A DNA stretch of 22,241 bases from Verrucomicrobia bacterium UBA7008 (GTDB lineage Bacteria; Verrucomicrobiota; Kiritimatiellia; RFP12; UBA1067), in contig DJXI01000024.1 of assembly GCA_002449695.1 (NCBI GenBank), positions 1 through 22,241 on the forward strand, written 5' to 3'. Below the pieces are notes generated by a model. That model saw only the letters and a list, made by a program, of their open reading frames with translations. It did not search any database and was not told the DNA's origin. Each line of letters begins with the position of its first letter. The stretch's first letter is position 1. The position numbers and the translations under genes are program-made. Shown here one piece after another: positions 1-8,026 of this stretch.

Positions 1-2056
1 CGGGCACGTCGCTCGCCACCACCAGCTCAAGAATGTGCATCGCCTGGAAATCCCTGCCGCGGCTCTCGTACTCGTCGGCCAGCAGAAACGCCGCCTTCGC
101 GAAGCACGCGCTTGCCTCGTCGCCGTAGACCGTCCCGCTGCGGATGCCCTCGCGGTAGGCGATGACGACGCCGGAATAGAACTGGTCGACGGCGTCCTCC
201 AGGCGCTTGAGCTTCTCGAGCGTGCGGCCGATCTTGAACGAGACGACGATCTTCATGTCGGGCGACAGCGCCTCGCCCTGGCGCACCGCGCGGTACGCGT
301 CGAGCGCCTCGCGGTAGCGCGCGGGGTTGTCCGCGCCCATCACGAAGAGCGCGTCGGCCTTCATCACCTGCGCCTTGAGCCGCTCCTCGTCCGCCGTGCC
401 CTCGGCGAGCAGCGCGCGCTCCAGCACGAGCACCGCCTCGTCGAAGCGCGCCAGCTCCATCAGCGACTCGCCCTGGATCAGGTAGCCGCGTGCGCACGCG
501 GGCGAGGCCGGATAGCGCTCGACGAGCCGCGTGACCGTCTGGACCGCGCGGTCGAAGTCGTTGTCCGCGAACGCCGCGCGCGCCGACCACACGAGCGCCT
601 CCGGCGCCTGCGGCGCGTCGGGCCGCAGGTCCGCGTACGACGCGAACAGCGCGCACGACTCGCGCCACTGCCGCGCGTTGTAGGCGAACTTGGCGAGCCA
701 CAGCGTCGCCTCGGCGCGGATCGCCGGGTCGCGGCCGTTCGCCGCGATCTCCCGCGCCTTCGCGCGCGCCTCCTCGTCGCGCAGCTGCCCGTAGAGGCAG
801 AGAACCTCGAAGTAGTCGGCGAGCGGCCGGCGCGACGGATCCTCCGCCGCCAGCTTCGCGAACGCCCGGCTCGCGCCCTCGAAATCGTAGCCGCGGTACA
901 GCTCGCGCGCCTTCTCCTCCATCTCCCGGAGGTGCACGACGACCTTCAGCTTCTCGCCCGCCGGCGTCTTCGGGTACTTCTCCAGCACGAGCCGGTACTT
1001 CGCCATCGCCTTCTCGCCGTCACCGTTTTCGGCGTAGGCGTCGCCCTGCTCCAGCACCGCGTTCGCCCGCGCCGTGTCGTTGGTCGCGTAGGCCTCCGCG
1101 CGCGCGAACGCCGCGACCGCGTCCTCGTAGCGGCCGAGCTTGCGGAGCGCCCAGCCGTAGCCTTCGTGCACCTCCGCGATCCGGGCGGCGTCGGGCCACG
1201 TGACGAGCGCGGCGCTGTAGGCGTTCGTCGCCGCCTCGTACCGCCGGGCCGCGAGATAGGCGTCGGCGAGCGCGAGCGACGCGTCGCGCGCGCCCGTCGC
1301 GTCGGGCGCGTCCGCCGCCGTCTTGCGGATGAGCGTCGCGCCCTCCTCGAACGTCTCCGGCGATGCGATCAGCACGCGCCCCAGCCGCAGCGCGGCCAGC
1401 CGCCGGAGGTCCGCGCTCTCGGCGAGCCGGTAGGCCGTGCGCAAGGGCCCTTCCTCGCCGAGGTTCACGGCGGCGGGCACGTAGATGCGCGCGTCGAGGT
1501 TGGTCCGGGCGACGATCTCGCGCCAGAGCGCCTCGGCGCCCTTGCGGTCGCCCGCCGCCTCCAGCACGCGCGCGGCGTCCAGCTTCGCGTCGTCCGCCGA
1601 GCCGAAGCCCGTCTCCTTCAGAATCTCCCGCGCGGCGGCGCTGTCGCCCGCGTCCATCGCCAGACGCGCGCGCAGCCGCGCCTGCAGGGCGACGTACGTC
1701 CCGTCCGTGAACGTCGTCCGGGCGAGCAGCTCCTCCGCGTCCGCCGCCCGGCCCGTCTCGGCCAGCGCGAGCGCGCGGTAGTAGATGTAGCCGTCGCCGG
1801 ACGCCTGCCACGCGTCCAGCCGCGCCAGAAGATCGTCCCAGCGCTCTTCGCGCGCGTAGCTTTCCAGCGTCACGAAGCGGCCCTCGTCGCCGCCCGCGCG
1901 TTCCGCGTGCGTGCGCGCCACGGCCCACAGCCCGTCGCGCAGCGCCTCGCGGGCGATCTCCAGCTCGTCGGCGGCAGCGGAAAAGGCCACGGCGCACGCG
2001 AGCGCCACCGTCCGGCACGGTGTCACGATCTTCCTGGGAATCTCAACCATCTTCAT
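1..2056 (-). CDS. Secreted TPR-repeat protein, C terminus cut by left edge
   Basis: The minus-strand frame is open from the ATG at 2056 to the left edge (about 685 codons), so the C terminus is missing. The first 30 residues look like a Sec signal peptide: basic start (MKMVEIPRKIVTPCR), hydrophobic VALACAVAF, then SAAADE with likely cleavage after AAA. The rest is alpha-helical tetratricopeptide-like repeats with alternating small and aromatic positions, for example RRYEAATNAYSAALVTWP and GRYEDAVAAFARAEAY, and later MAKYRLVLEKYPKTPAG, which resembles the TPRs of YbgF/BamD-type envelope proteins. No enzyme motif is visible. It is probably a periplasmic or outer-membrane scaffold; the exact role is unknown. 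A second in-frame ATG at 2050 is possible. No Shine-Dalgarno sequence precedes either start, but a -10 box ends 10 nt before 2056. It is transcribed divergently from the pectate lyase gene. Confidence 0.8.
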   Translation of the reverse strand, partial: MKMVEIPRKIVTPCRTVALACAVAFSAAADELEIAREALRDGLWAVARTHAERAGGDEGRFVTLESYAREERWDDLLARLDAWQASGDGYIYYRALALAETGRAADAEELLARTTFTDGTYVALQARLRARLAMDAGDSAAAREILKETGFGSADDAKLDAARVLEAAGDRKGAEALWREIVARTNLDARIYVPAAVNLGEEGPLRTAYRLAESADLRRLAALRLGRVLIASPETFEEGATLIRKTAADAPDATGARDASLALADAYLAARRYEAATNAYSAALVTWPDAARIAEVHEGYGWALRKLGRYEDAVAAFARAEAYATNDTARANAVLEQGDAYAENGDGEKAMAKYRLVLEKYPKTPAGEKLKVVVHLREMEEKARELYRGYDFEGASRAFAKLAAEDPSRRPLADYFEVLCLYGQLRDEEARAKAREIAANGRDPAIRAEATLWLAKFAYNARQWRESCALFASYADLRPDAPQAPEALVWSARAAFADNDFDRAVQTVTRLVERYPASPACARGYLIQGESLMELARFDEAVLVLERALLAEGTADEERLKAQVMKADALFVMGADNPARYREALDAYRAVRQGEALSPDMKIVVSFKIGRTLEKLKRLEDAVDQFYSGVVIAYREGIRSGTVYGDEASACFAKAAFLLADEYESRGRDFQAMHILELVVASDVP

Positions 2057-2066
2057 CCGTGGCGCT

Positions 2067-2097
2067 AGTATATCATTTTTTACGCACGCTGTGGCAA
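2067..2097 (-). promoter_or_regulatory. Putative promoter of the TPR gene (extended -10)
   Basis: On the minus strand TATACT (2072-2067) is preceded by TGA, an extended -10, with TTGCCA at 2097-2092 as a possible -35 (19-nt spacer). The -10 ends 10 nt before the ATG at 2056, so transcription would begin within a few bases of the start codon. Seen by eye only. Confidence 0.45.
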
Positions 2098-2144
2098 AGT
2101 CCCTCCCGCTCATTCCTCGACAGGTTGCGCGTCGCGGACGCTAA

Positions 2145-2235
2145 TCTAGTACGCTCGCGCAGGGCGCGAGCTAATCTAGAAAATCTAGACGAGCGAACGC
2201 AGTGAGCGATCTAGAACAGCGAGCGAAGCGAGCGG
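2145..2235. repeat. CTAG-rich inverted and direct repeats in divergent intergenic region
   Basis: TCTAG occurs at 2145, 2175, 2184 and 2210, and a further CTAG lies at 2065. GCTCGCGC (2153-2160) and GCGCGAGC (2164-2171) form a perfect 8-bp stem with loop AGG, flanked on both sides by CTAG. TCTAGA is repeated at 2175-2180 and 2184-2189 around AAA, giving a second small dyad. Then follow the direct-repeat strings GAGCGAACGCAGTGAGCG (2191-2208) and GCGAGCGAAGCGAGCGG (2219-2235). The block sits between two divergent promoters, so a terminator is not expected. It could be an operator region, a REP-like dispersed repeat or a structured leader. Confidence 0.55.
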
Positions 2236-2244
2236 TTGTGAATA

Positions 2245-2253
2245 TGATATACT
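2245..2253 (+). promoter_or_regulatory. Putative extended -10 promoter of the pectate lyase gene
   Basis: TGATATACT at 2245-2253 is an extended -10 (TGn plus TATACT). Only six bases (ACGGAC) separate it from the ATG at 2260, so the transcript would start at or next to the start codon. No good -35 is visible, as is common for extended -10 promoters. No Shine-Dalgarno sequence is present. Confidence 0.5.
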
Positions 2254-2259
2254 ACGGAC

Positions 2260-3597
2260 ATGAAACATCCCGCCCTTCTGCTGAGCGCCCTTCTCGCCGC
2301 CGCGGCGGCGACGGCCGCGCAACCTGACCGCTCCGTCGTCCGTGACCCCGTCAAGGAAGGGTCGCGCCAGCTGGCCTTCCCCGGCGCCGTCGGCTGGGGC
2401 CGCTTCGCGCGCGGCGCGCGCGCGGGCGCGAATCCCGCCGTCTATCACGTCACCAACCTCGACGACGCGGGGCCCGGCTCCCTGCGCGACGCCGTGTCGA
2501 AGCCGAACCGCGTGGTCGTGTTCGACGTCGCGGGCGTCATCCGCCTCCAGTCGCGCGTCACGTTCGCGCCGGGGCTGCTCATCGCCGGGCAGACCGCGCC
2601 CGGCGACGGCGTCACGGTCTACGGCGACGGCTGCTCCTTCTCGGGCGCGGACGACCTCATCTGCCGCTACGTCCGCTGGCGCATGGGCAAGGGCGGAGCG
2701 AAAGGCAAGGACTGCGCCGGCATCTCGCGCGGCACGAACATGATCTTCGACCACTGCTCGTTCTCGTGGGGGCGCGACGAGACCTTTTCGATCAACCCGG
2801 ACAGGCACAGGAAAGGCGCGCTCGGCGACATCACCCTCCAGCACTGCATCTTTTCGCACGGCCTGCTGCCGCATTCGGCCGGCGGCCTCATCCAGACCGA
2901 CCGCGTGACGCTCTACCGCAACCTCTACAGCTGCAATTCGACGCGCAACAACAAGGTCAAAGGCACGTGCCAGTACGCCAACAACATCGTCTACAACTGG
3001 AAGAACGGCTGCTTCATCATGGGCGGCGACTCCTCCGGCACGAGCCGCTGCAACATCGAAGGCAACCTCTTCATCAACGGCCCGTCCGGCGGCGGCGGCG
3101 CGTTCGTGCGCGGCAACGACAGGTTCCACTTCTTCTCGCACGACAACTGGCAGGACGCGAACGCCGACGGCGTCTTCAACCCCGTCTGCCTCGACGGCGT
3201 CCAGACCGGCGGCGGCGACCGCGTCGCCACGCGCTTCGACTATCCCGCGCTGCCGCTCGTCCCCGCGAAGAGCCTCCTGAAGACGCTTGACCGCGTCGGC
3301 GCCGCGCTTCCGGCGCGCGATCCGTACGACACGCTCGTTGTGAAAGAGGTCCAGAGCCTCGGCACGGCGGGCGCGCTCATTTCAAGCGAATCGGAACTCG
3401 CCTGCGGCGCGCCGTCCACATGGAAGCTCGCGGCCGGGCGCGCGCAGCCCGATACCGACGGCGACGGCCTGCCGGACGCCTGGGAGGCGAAGAACGGCAC
3501 CGACAGGCGCAAGCCGGACGCGACGGCCCTCGCGCGCAACGGCTACCTGAACATCGAGAACTACATCAACTCGATCAGCATGCCGAAAGCGAAGTGA
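2260..3597 (+). CDS. Secreted pectate lyase-like protein (PL1-type beta-helix)
   Basis: 445 residues. Residues 1-20 are a signal peptide (MKHPALLLSALLAAAAATAA). The body matches PL1-type pectate lyases: FPGAVGWGRFARGARAG near 40-56, the VTNLDDAGPGSLRDAV segment at 64-79, VVVFDVAGVI near 85-94, and FDHCSFSWGRDETFSI at 163-178, in the part of the beta-helix where this family binds Ca2+ and the pectate chain. NNIVYNW and NIEGNLF are typical beta-helix rungs. Residues 398-409 (DTDGDGLPDAWE) form a calcium-binding DxDxDG motif of the thrombospondin-3/dockerin-like kind often found at the end of such lyases. Predicted role: beta-elimination of de-esterified homogalacturonan outside the cytoplasm. 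The gene converges with the GH43 gene, 34 nt between stops. The family call is firm; the exact substrate is not. Confidence 0.88.
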   Translation: MKHPALLLSALLAAAAATAAQPDRSVVRDPVKEGSRQLAFPGAVGWGRFARGARAGANPAVYHVTNLDDAGPGSLRDAVSKPNRVVVFDVAGVIRLQSRVTFAPGLLIAGQTAPGDGVTVYGDGCSFSGADDLICRYVRWRMGKGGAKGKDCAGISRGTNMIFDHCSFSWGRDETFSINPDRHRKGALGDITLQHCIFSHGLLPHSAGGLIQTDRVTLYRNLYSCNSTRNNKVKGTCQYANNIVYNWKNGCFIMGGDSSGTSRCNIEGNLFINGPSGGGGAFVRGNDRFHFFSHDNWQDANADGVFNPVCLDGVQTGGGDRVATRFDYPALPLVPAKSLLKTLDRVGAALPARDPYDTLVVKEVQSLGTAGALISSESELACGAPSTWKLAAGRAQPDTDGDGLPDAWEAKNGTDRRKPDATALARNGYLNIENYINSISMPKAK

Positions 3598-3631
3598 GGT
3601 CGATCGGCCGCGACAGGCCGGGCCGCGCCGC

Positions 3632-5017
3632 TCAGCGCGCGAACCGATACCGCGCGAACGCGACGGACGCGGACGGCGCGCCGAAGACGAAATAGAGATC
3701 GCACGTCTCCGACGCGATGCCGGCGACCGGCGCGGTGAACGTCCGGAACGCGCCCTGCGTGTCGGACAGCGGAATCGACGCGACGACCGGCCCGTCGACC
3801 GCGCCCTTGCGGACGTCGATCCGGGCGGGCCCCGCCGCCCGGCAGAGCACCGCGACGGACTTCGGGGCGGAGGTGAACGCCGCGCCCGCGTACCGGACCC
3901 ACGCGCCCGCGCCGTCGGCCGTCACGACGCTCGTGCGCTGCGCCTTCACGTCCGCCATCGTCACCTTCACCTTCTCGTCCTGGCAGATCGTCACCGCCCG
4001 GTTGGCCCGGTACGGGTCGAGCGGCTTCAGCTGCGCGGGTCCCGCGTGCGTCGGCACGACGGGCACGATGGTGCCGTCCGCGTTGTACCGGAGCTCGTCG
4101 ATGCAGACGGAGCGCTCGTAGATGTTGCCGCGGCCCTGCCGGTTCGTCAGCAGGCGCGAGTGGTAGACGATGTACGTCTTTCCGCGGAAGTCGACGATCG
4201 AGTGGTGGTTGTTGTTCCACGAATTCTCCGCCCAGTTGGGAAGGATCGCGCCCTTCCAGACGAACGGGCCGAGCGGCGTGTCGCCGATCGCGTAGTCGAT
4301 GGACGCGCCGCGGTCGGGGAAGTTGGCCGAGTACGAGAAGTAGTACTTCCCGTTGTGCTTGTGCAGATAGGACGCCTCGAAGAAGCTCGGCATGCCGGTC
4401 GCCTCCCCGCCGTCCCTGGAGGCCTTCATCATGATGCCGGGGAGCTGCACGCTGATCATGTCGTCGTTGAGGCGCACCGCGCGCGCCATCGTCTCGCCGT
4501 TGCCGCCGAAGTAGAGATACGCCCGGCCGTCATCATCCACGAACGCGGCGGGATCGAAGACCCAGCACGCGTCACACCCCGGCATCTCGCGGCCGATCAG
4601 GTGACGGCCCAGCGGATCGGTGTAGGGGCCCTCGGGACGGTCCGCGACGGCGACGCCGATGGGGCCGCCGGAATTGGGATAGTAGAGATAGATCCGGCCG
4701 TTCCGCTGCGCGACGCCGGGCGCGTAGAGATTCCAGCACCACGTCACGTCCTTCCCGCCGGTGAACACGTCGCCGTGATCCGTCCAGTTGACGAGATCGT
4801 CGGTGGAGAGCAGCACGTAGTCGTTCATCTCGAAGCCCTTCTGCCCCGCCAGGTCATGACTGCACATGACGTAGAGCCTGTCCTGCCACACGAACGCGTT
4901 GGGATCTGCGGAGTACTTGTGGGTGACGATCGGATTGACGGCTGACGCCGCGCCGACGAGCAGCGCCGCCGACAGCGCCGCCGCGAGTTTCTTCCTGCTG
5001 GCCTGTTCGTTTTTCAT
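3632..5017 (-). CDS. Secreted GH43-type glycoside hydrolase with C-terminal CBM6-like domain
   Basis: 461 residues with a signal peptide at 1-26 (KKLAAALSAALLVGAASA). Residues about 30-340 form a five-bladed beta-propeller of GH43 type. The expected acidic residues are present: D38 in YSADPNAFVW (general base), D155 in CWVFDPAAFVDDDG (pKa modulator) and E214 in SFFEASYLHK (general acid); NNNHHSIVDF at 268-277 supplies the central histidine. Residues about 345-461 are a beta-sandwich resembling CBM6 (ending ASVAFARYRFAR). Members of this architecture act on arabinan, arabinoxylan or xylan side chains. Next to a pectate lyase and a rhamnosidase, an alpha-L-arabinofuranosidase on pectic arabinan is the likeliest job, but xylosidase is possible. 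It lies 63 nt after the rhamnosidase gene yet has its own promoter at 5024-5052. No Shine-Dalgarno sequence. Confidence 0.87.
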   Translation of the reverse strand: MKNEQASRKKLAAALSAALLVGAASAVNPIVTHKYSADPNAFVWQDRLYVMCSHDLAGQKGFEMNDYVLLSTDDLVNWTDHGDVFTGGKDVTWCWNLYAPGVAQRNGRIYLYYPNSGGPIGVAVADRPEGPYTDPLGRHLIGREMPGCDACWVFDPAAFVDDDGRAYLYFGGNGETMARAVRLNDDMISVQLPGIMMKASRDGGEATGMPSFFEASYLHKHNGKYYFSYSANFPDRGASIDYAIGDTPLGPFVWKGAILPNWAENSWNNNHHSIVDFRGKTYIVYHSRLLTNRQGRGNIYERSVCIDELRYNADGTIVPVVPTHAGPAQLKPLDPYRANRAVTICQDEKVKVTMADVKAQRTSVVTADGAGAWVRYAGAAFTSAPKSVAVLCRAAGPARIDVRKGAVDGPVVASIPLSDTQGAFRTFTAPVAGIASETCDLYFVFGAPSASVAFARYRFAR

Positions 5018-5023
5018 GCGTGC

Positions 5024-5052
5024 ATTATAGCAAAACGAACACGCCGCACCAA
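5024..5052 (-). promoter_or_regulatory. Putative promoter of the GH43 gene
   Basis: On minus, TTGGTG (5052-5047), a 17-nt spacer ending in TGC, then a perfect TATAAT (5029-5024). This is both a -35/-10 pair at ideal spacing and an extended -10. Six bases (GCACGC) separate the -10 from the ATG at 5017, again implying a leaderless message. Confidence 0.6.
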
Positions 5053-5080
5053 TAACCCGTTCGGGGGACGGGCCAACGCG

Positions 5081-7768
5081 TCAGCGGCCGCCGTCCGCCG
5101 TCACGGTGACGGTGATCGGCCGCGAAATGCCGGTCGGGATCAGCTCCGCCTTCTTCGAGATGTGCGGCTTCATGTCGTACTTGTCGATGCCGGGCGACGT
5201 CGTGAACGCGGCCTTTTCGCCGCGATCCTGGAAGAGATCGCCGATCAGCCGGTTGCGCCAGGGGTTCGTCACGCGGACGGTGAACGCGGCCGTCGCCCCG
5301 CCGCCGGCGCGCACCGCCTCGGTGATGTCGAGCGGCGCGTACGGATCCCACATCGTCCCGACCTTCTTCCCGTTCACCGTCACCTCGGCCGTCGCGCCGA
5401 ACGCCGGGATCGAAAGAAGATACCGTTCCTTCGCCGGTTCCGCCACCGGCAGGTCGAGCGTCAAGTCGTAGCGCAGCACGCCGCAGTAATACTTCACATC
5501 GGGATCGTTCTCTTCGGTGAGCGAGTGGAACGTCCCGATCGGCAGCGACGCGATGCCGCCGTCGCTTTCAAAGGTGATCGTCCCGTCCGCGCCGTCGTAT
5601 TCACGCCTCGCGCGCACGCGCGGACACATCACTTCGGCGGCATACGACGGCAGACCCGTCGCGTCCTCGCCGAAGATCACGAGCACGCTTTGGCGCGGAC
5701 GCAACCGCAGTTCGTAGCCGTCGTCGGACGGTGCCAGCGCGTAGCGTCGGCCGTCTTCCGGATCGAGGACAACGGCACGAGCATTTTCGCGGGCGCGATT
5801 GCCGAAATCCACGCGCAGAGTGCGCGGTGCGAAATCGAATGCACTCGCCAGGAAATAGACGTCCTTCGAACCGTTGCGAACATGGCGCGCGAACATCGTT
5901 TCGACATCGCCGTCCGACGCGAACGCAATGTCGTTCTCATAGGCGGGGGCGCGTTTGAAGGAGGCGTCGCCCCAGATCGAATCGGAAATTTCGCGCAGCC
6001 GCGCCGTTTCCGCCGCACGGTTCAGGAGGCGCAGGGTGCGCACCGGCTTGACGCCGCACACGCGCGCGCCGCGACGGTGGAGTTCGCCCAGCTTCTCCAT
6101 CGTCGCCAGATCGAGCGCGTCGTGGCGCACCATGATTTCGGTATAGAATTTGTCGCCGTCGAGAACGATGCACCCAAACGGATCGACGGTGACGCGCCCC
6201 GAAAGAAGAACGTCCTGGTTGATGTACTGGAAGGTGCGGCCGTGCGGCAGAAGGCGCGCGATCTCGTCGTCCTTCATCTCGAACGCAGGGAGCGTGTCGC
6301 CGATGTAGACGAGCGCGTCCGCGACCTTGACGCCGCCCTGGAGCGCCGCCTGGATGCGCGCGTGGTACTGCCAGAAGGAGTCGGAGAAATTGTACCACGG
6401 ATTGAGGCGGTTGAACGCCTGCCCGTAGATGCCGAGCGTGAGCCCCGGCGCGGCCGCCGTCGGCTGGTGGACGTACGAGTGCAGGATCATCTTCGTGATG
6501 CCGTGCGCGAACGCGCGGTCGCCGTAGGGCTTCAGGTCGAACGGCGCGTCCGAATAGAGCCCGTAGCCCGTGTACGCCTCGCCCGCGACGACCGGCTTGC
6601 CGTACAGCACGGCGGCGTGCTGGGGCGAGAAGTGCTTGATCGGCTCGACGTAGCTCATCTTGAACGGATACGTGTGCGCGGCGACCTTCGCCCAGAACTC
6701 CGTCATCGGCACGTCGCAGTACTTGTACGTCTTGAGGACATCGACGGCGGGAAGATTGTCCCAGCCGTAGATGCCCTCCGAATAGAGCAGCATCCCCTTC
6801 GCGTGGCAGAGCTCCGCCAACCGCTTGAAGTAGTTGTCGATGATGAGATCCGAGCACGTCAGCCGGAAGTCGTGGCGGAACGCGGCGCTGTCCTCCGGCG
6901 AGCCGACCGTCTCGCCCGCGAGCACCGGCAGATACGGAACCGGATCGTAGCCGCGCCGCTTCTTGAATTCCTCCGGAAACTTTTCCGTCCACGTCTGGAA
7001 GCCGCATTCCCACGAATCGACGAGGAAGTAGCGGAATGTCTTGCCCGCGTGCGGGCCGGCCGCGTCGATCAGCCACTGCGGATAATGCGTGAAGTGCCAG
7101 TCGAGCGCGGCGGCGTCCATCTTGTCGCATTCGAGGCCGATCCCCTCGGGCGACGCGGGATGGTTGCGCTTGCCATTCGTCGTGTAGCCGAAGCGGTACG
7201 TCCGGCCGTTCGCCGTCACCGTCGCGATGTCGCGGTAGAAGCCGTCGCGGACGGTTTTCGGATTCCCGACGACGACCTCCTTCCCGTCGACCGTCTCGAT
7301 CCGTTCCCAGACGAGCTCCTTCATCGCGCGCTCCGGCGTGATCCACGGCCCGCCCGATTCGCTCCAGCCGTCGCAGTTCGCCGCGCCGACTTCGAGGCCG
7401 AGGCGCGCGGCCTCGTCGAGCGCGAAACGGAAGAGGTCGAACCATTCCTTCGACGCGAACTTCACGGTCGGCATCGCCTCCTCGTCGATGTCGCGCACGT
7501 TCTCCGGCGCGACCTGCGCGAACGCGGTGAACTGGCTGCCGAACGGCCGGTACGCGTTGAAGAGCGTCACGTTGCGGACGCCCGACGCCTTCATCGCCTC
7601 CAGGTCTTTCGTGATGCCGTCGCGCGTGATGTGCCCGTTCATCCAGTGCCACCACGTGCCGACGGCCTCATCCGTGACGGGCCCGGACGCCGCGCAGGCG
7701 CCGCAAGCCAGCAGAAGTGAACCGAGGAGGAGTGTCCGAGCCGTCCGATGTGCGCAAGTTTTTTTCAT
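5081..7768 (-). CDS. GH106-type alpha-L-rhamnosidase, exported
   Basis: 895 residues. Export signal at 1-27 (basic MKKTCAHRTART, then LLLGSLLLACGACA); the Cys at 22 or 25 could be a lipobox, but the match is weak. The mature protein opens with the GH106 hallmark WWHWMNGHITRDGITKDLEA (39-58), followed by VTLFNAYRP, GAANCDGWSESGG (128-140), FLVDSWECGFQTWTEKFP (248-265), MLLYSEGIYGWDNLP (326-340) and GKPVVAGEAYTG (390-401), all in the (beta/alpha)8 catalytic part. The last 150 residues are a galactose-binding-like beta-sandwich (VTVNGKKVGTMWDPYAPLDI, VTNPWRNRLIGDL), usual for GH106. GH106 enzymes remove L-rhamnose from rhamnogalacturonan and related glycans. Length is in the family range. Context with PL1 and GH43 supports pectin breakdown. 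The ATG at 7768 is set by the promoter just upstream; there is no Shine-Dalgarno sequence. Confidence 0.87.
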   Translation of the reverse strand: MKKTCAHRTARTLLLGSLLLACGACAASGPVTDEAVGTWWHWMNGHITRDGITKDLEAMKASGVRNVTLFNAYRPFGSQFTAFAQVAPENVRDIDEEAMPTVKFASKEWFDLFRFALDEAARLGLEVGAANCDGWSESGGPWITPERAMKELVWERIETVDGKEVVVGNPKTVRDGFYRDIATVTANGRTYRFGYTTNGKRNHPASPEGIGLECDKMDAAALDWHFTHYPQWLIDAAGPHAGKTFRYFLVDSWECGFQTWTEKFPEEFKKRRGYDPVPYLPVLAGETVGSPEDSAAFRHDFRLTCSDLIIDNYFKRLAELCHAKGMLLYSEGIYGWDNLPAVDVLKTYKYCDVPMTEFWAKVAAHTYPFKMSYVEPIKHFSPQHAAVLYGKPVVAGEAYTGYGLYSDAPFDLKPYGDRAFAHGITKMILHSYVHQPTAAAPGLTLGIYGQAFNRLNPWYNFSDSFWQYHARIQAALQGGVKVADALVYIGDTLPAFEMKDDEIARLLPHGRTFQYINQDVLLSGRVTVDPFGCIVLDGDKFYTEIMVRHDALDLATMEKLGELHRRGARVCGVKPVRTLRLLNRAAETARLREISDSIWGDASFKRAPAYENDIAFASDGDVETMFARHVRNGSKDVYFLASAFDFAPRTLRVDFGNRARENARAVVLDPEDGRRYALAPSDDGYELRLRPRQSVLVIFGEDATGLPSYAAEVMCPRVRARREYDGADGTITFESDGGIASLPIGTFHSLTEENDPDVKYYCGVLRYDLTLDLPVAEPAKERYLLSIPAFGATAEVTVNGKKVGTMWDPYAPLDITEAVRAGGGATAAFTVRVTNPWRNRLIGDLFQDRGEKAAFTTSPGIDKYDMKPHISKKAELIPTGISRPITVTVTADGGR

Positions 7769-7775
7769 GCCGCAA

Positions 7776-7805
7776 ATTATATCAAATCCAAACTACGTGC
7801 GTCAC
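7776..7805 (-). promoter_or_regulatory. Putative promoter of the rhamnosidase gene
   Basis: On minus, GTGACG (7805-7800), an 18-nt spacer ending in TGA, then TATAAT (7781-7776). Seven bases (TTGCGGC) separate the -10 from the ATG at 7768. Same extended -10 and near-zero leader as its neighbours. Confidence 0.6.
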
Positions 7806-7831
7806 TTAGATCTTATCCAGCCTCAGCGACC

Positions 7832-7870
7832 GGGCGCGTTGTCGGTAGGGCGCGTTGTCCCCAACGCGCC
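7832..7870. repeat. Hairpin with duplicated arm in intergenic region 7769-8026
   Basis: GGGCGCGTTGTC occurs twice (7832-7843 and 7848-7859). The second copy forms a perfect 9-bp stem with CAACGCGCC (7862-7870) around loop TCCC; the first copy could pair with the same arm instead. No T run follows on either strand, so it is not a classic terminator, although it lies downstream of the large gene that ends at 8027. The rest of the 258-nt gap contains no convincing gene. A stretch at 7912-7930 (GAGGCGGGGTCTGTCCCTG) resembles one arm of the GGTCTGTCCC-type palindromic repeats seen between genes in many bacteria. Confidence 0.5.
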
Positions 7871-8026
7871 GCCGCATTCAACATCATTTCTGAACCATTA
7901 TCGACTTCTGAGGCGGGGTCTGTCCCTGCGAATTTGCTACGCTTCTATGGGGGCGAGGCCCTTGTGTCCGACCAGTCCGTAGAAGAAATCCGGTAAACGC
8001 ATTTGCCGCCGCGCAACAGGCCCGGC

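Noticed and set aside
35..2068. Long plus-strand open frame (677 codons)
   Set aside because: Arg/Ala/Leu-rich product without domain resemblance; it is antisense to the TPR gene, whose minus-strand translation gives a signal peptide and regular TPRs. High GC removes stops from antisense frames.
3598..3631. Bidirectional terminator between the convergent PL1 and GH43 genes
   Set aside because: Only a weak CGGCC/GGCCG stem without a T run; too little to call.
5162..7720. Long plus-strand open frame (852 codons)
   Set aside because: Antisense to the GH106 gene, which has full family motifs; the plus product is Arg/Val/Asp low-complexity sequence.
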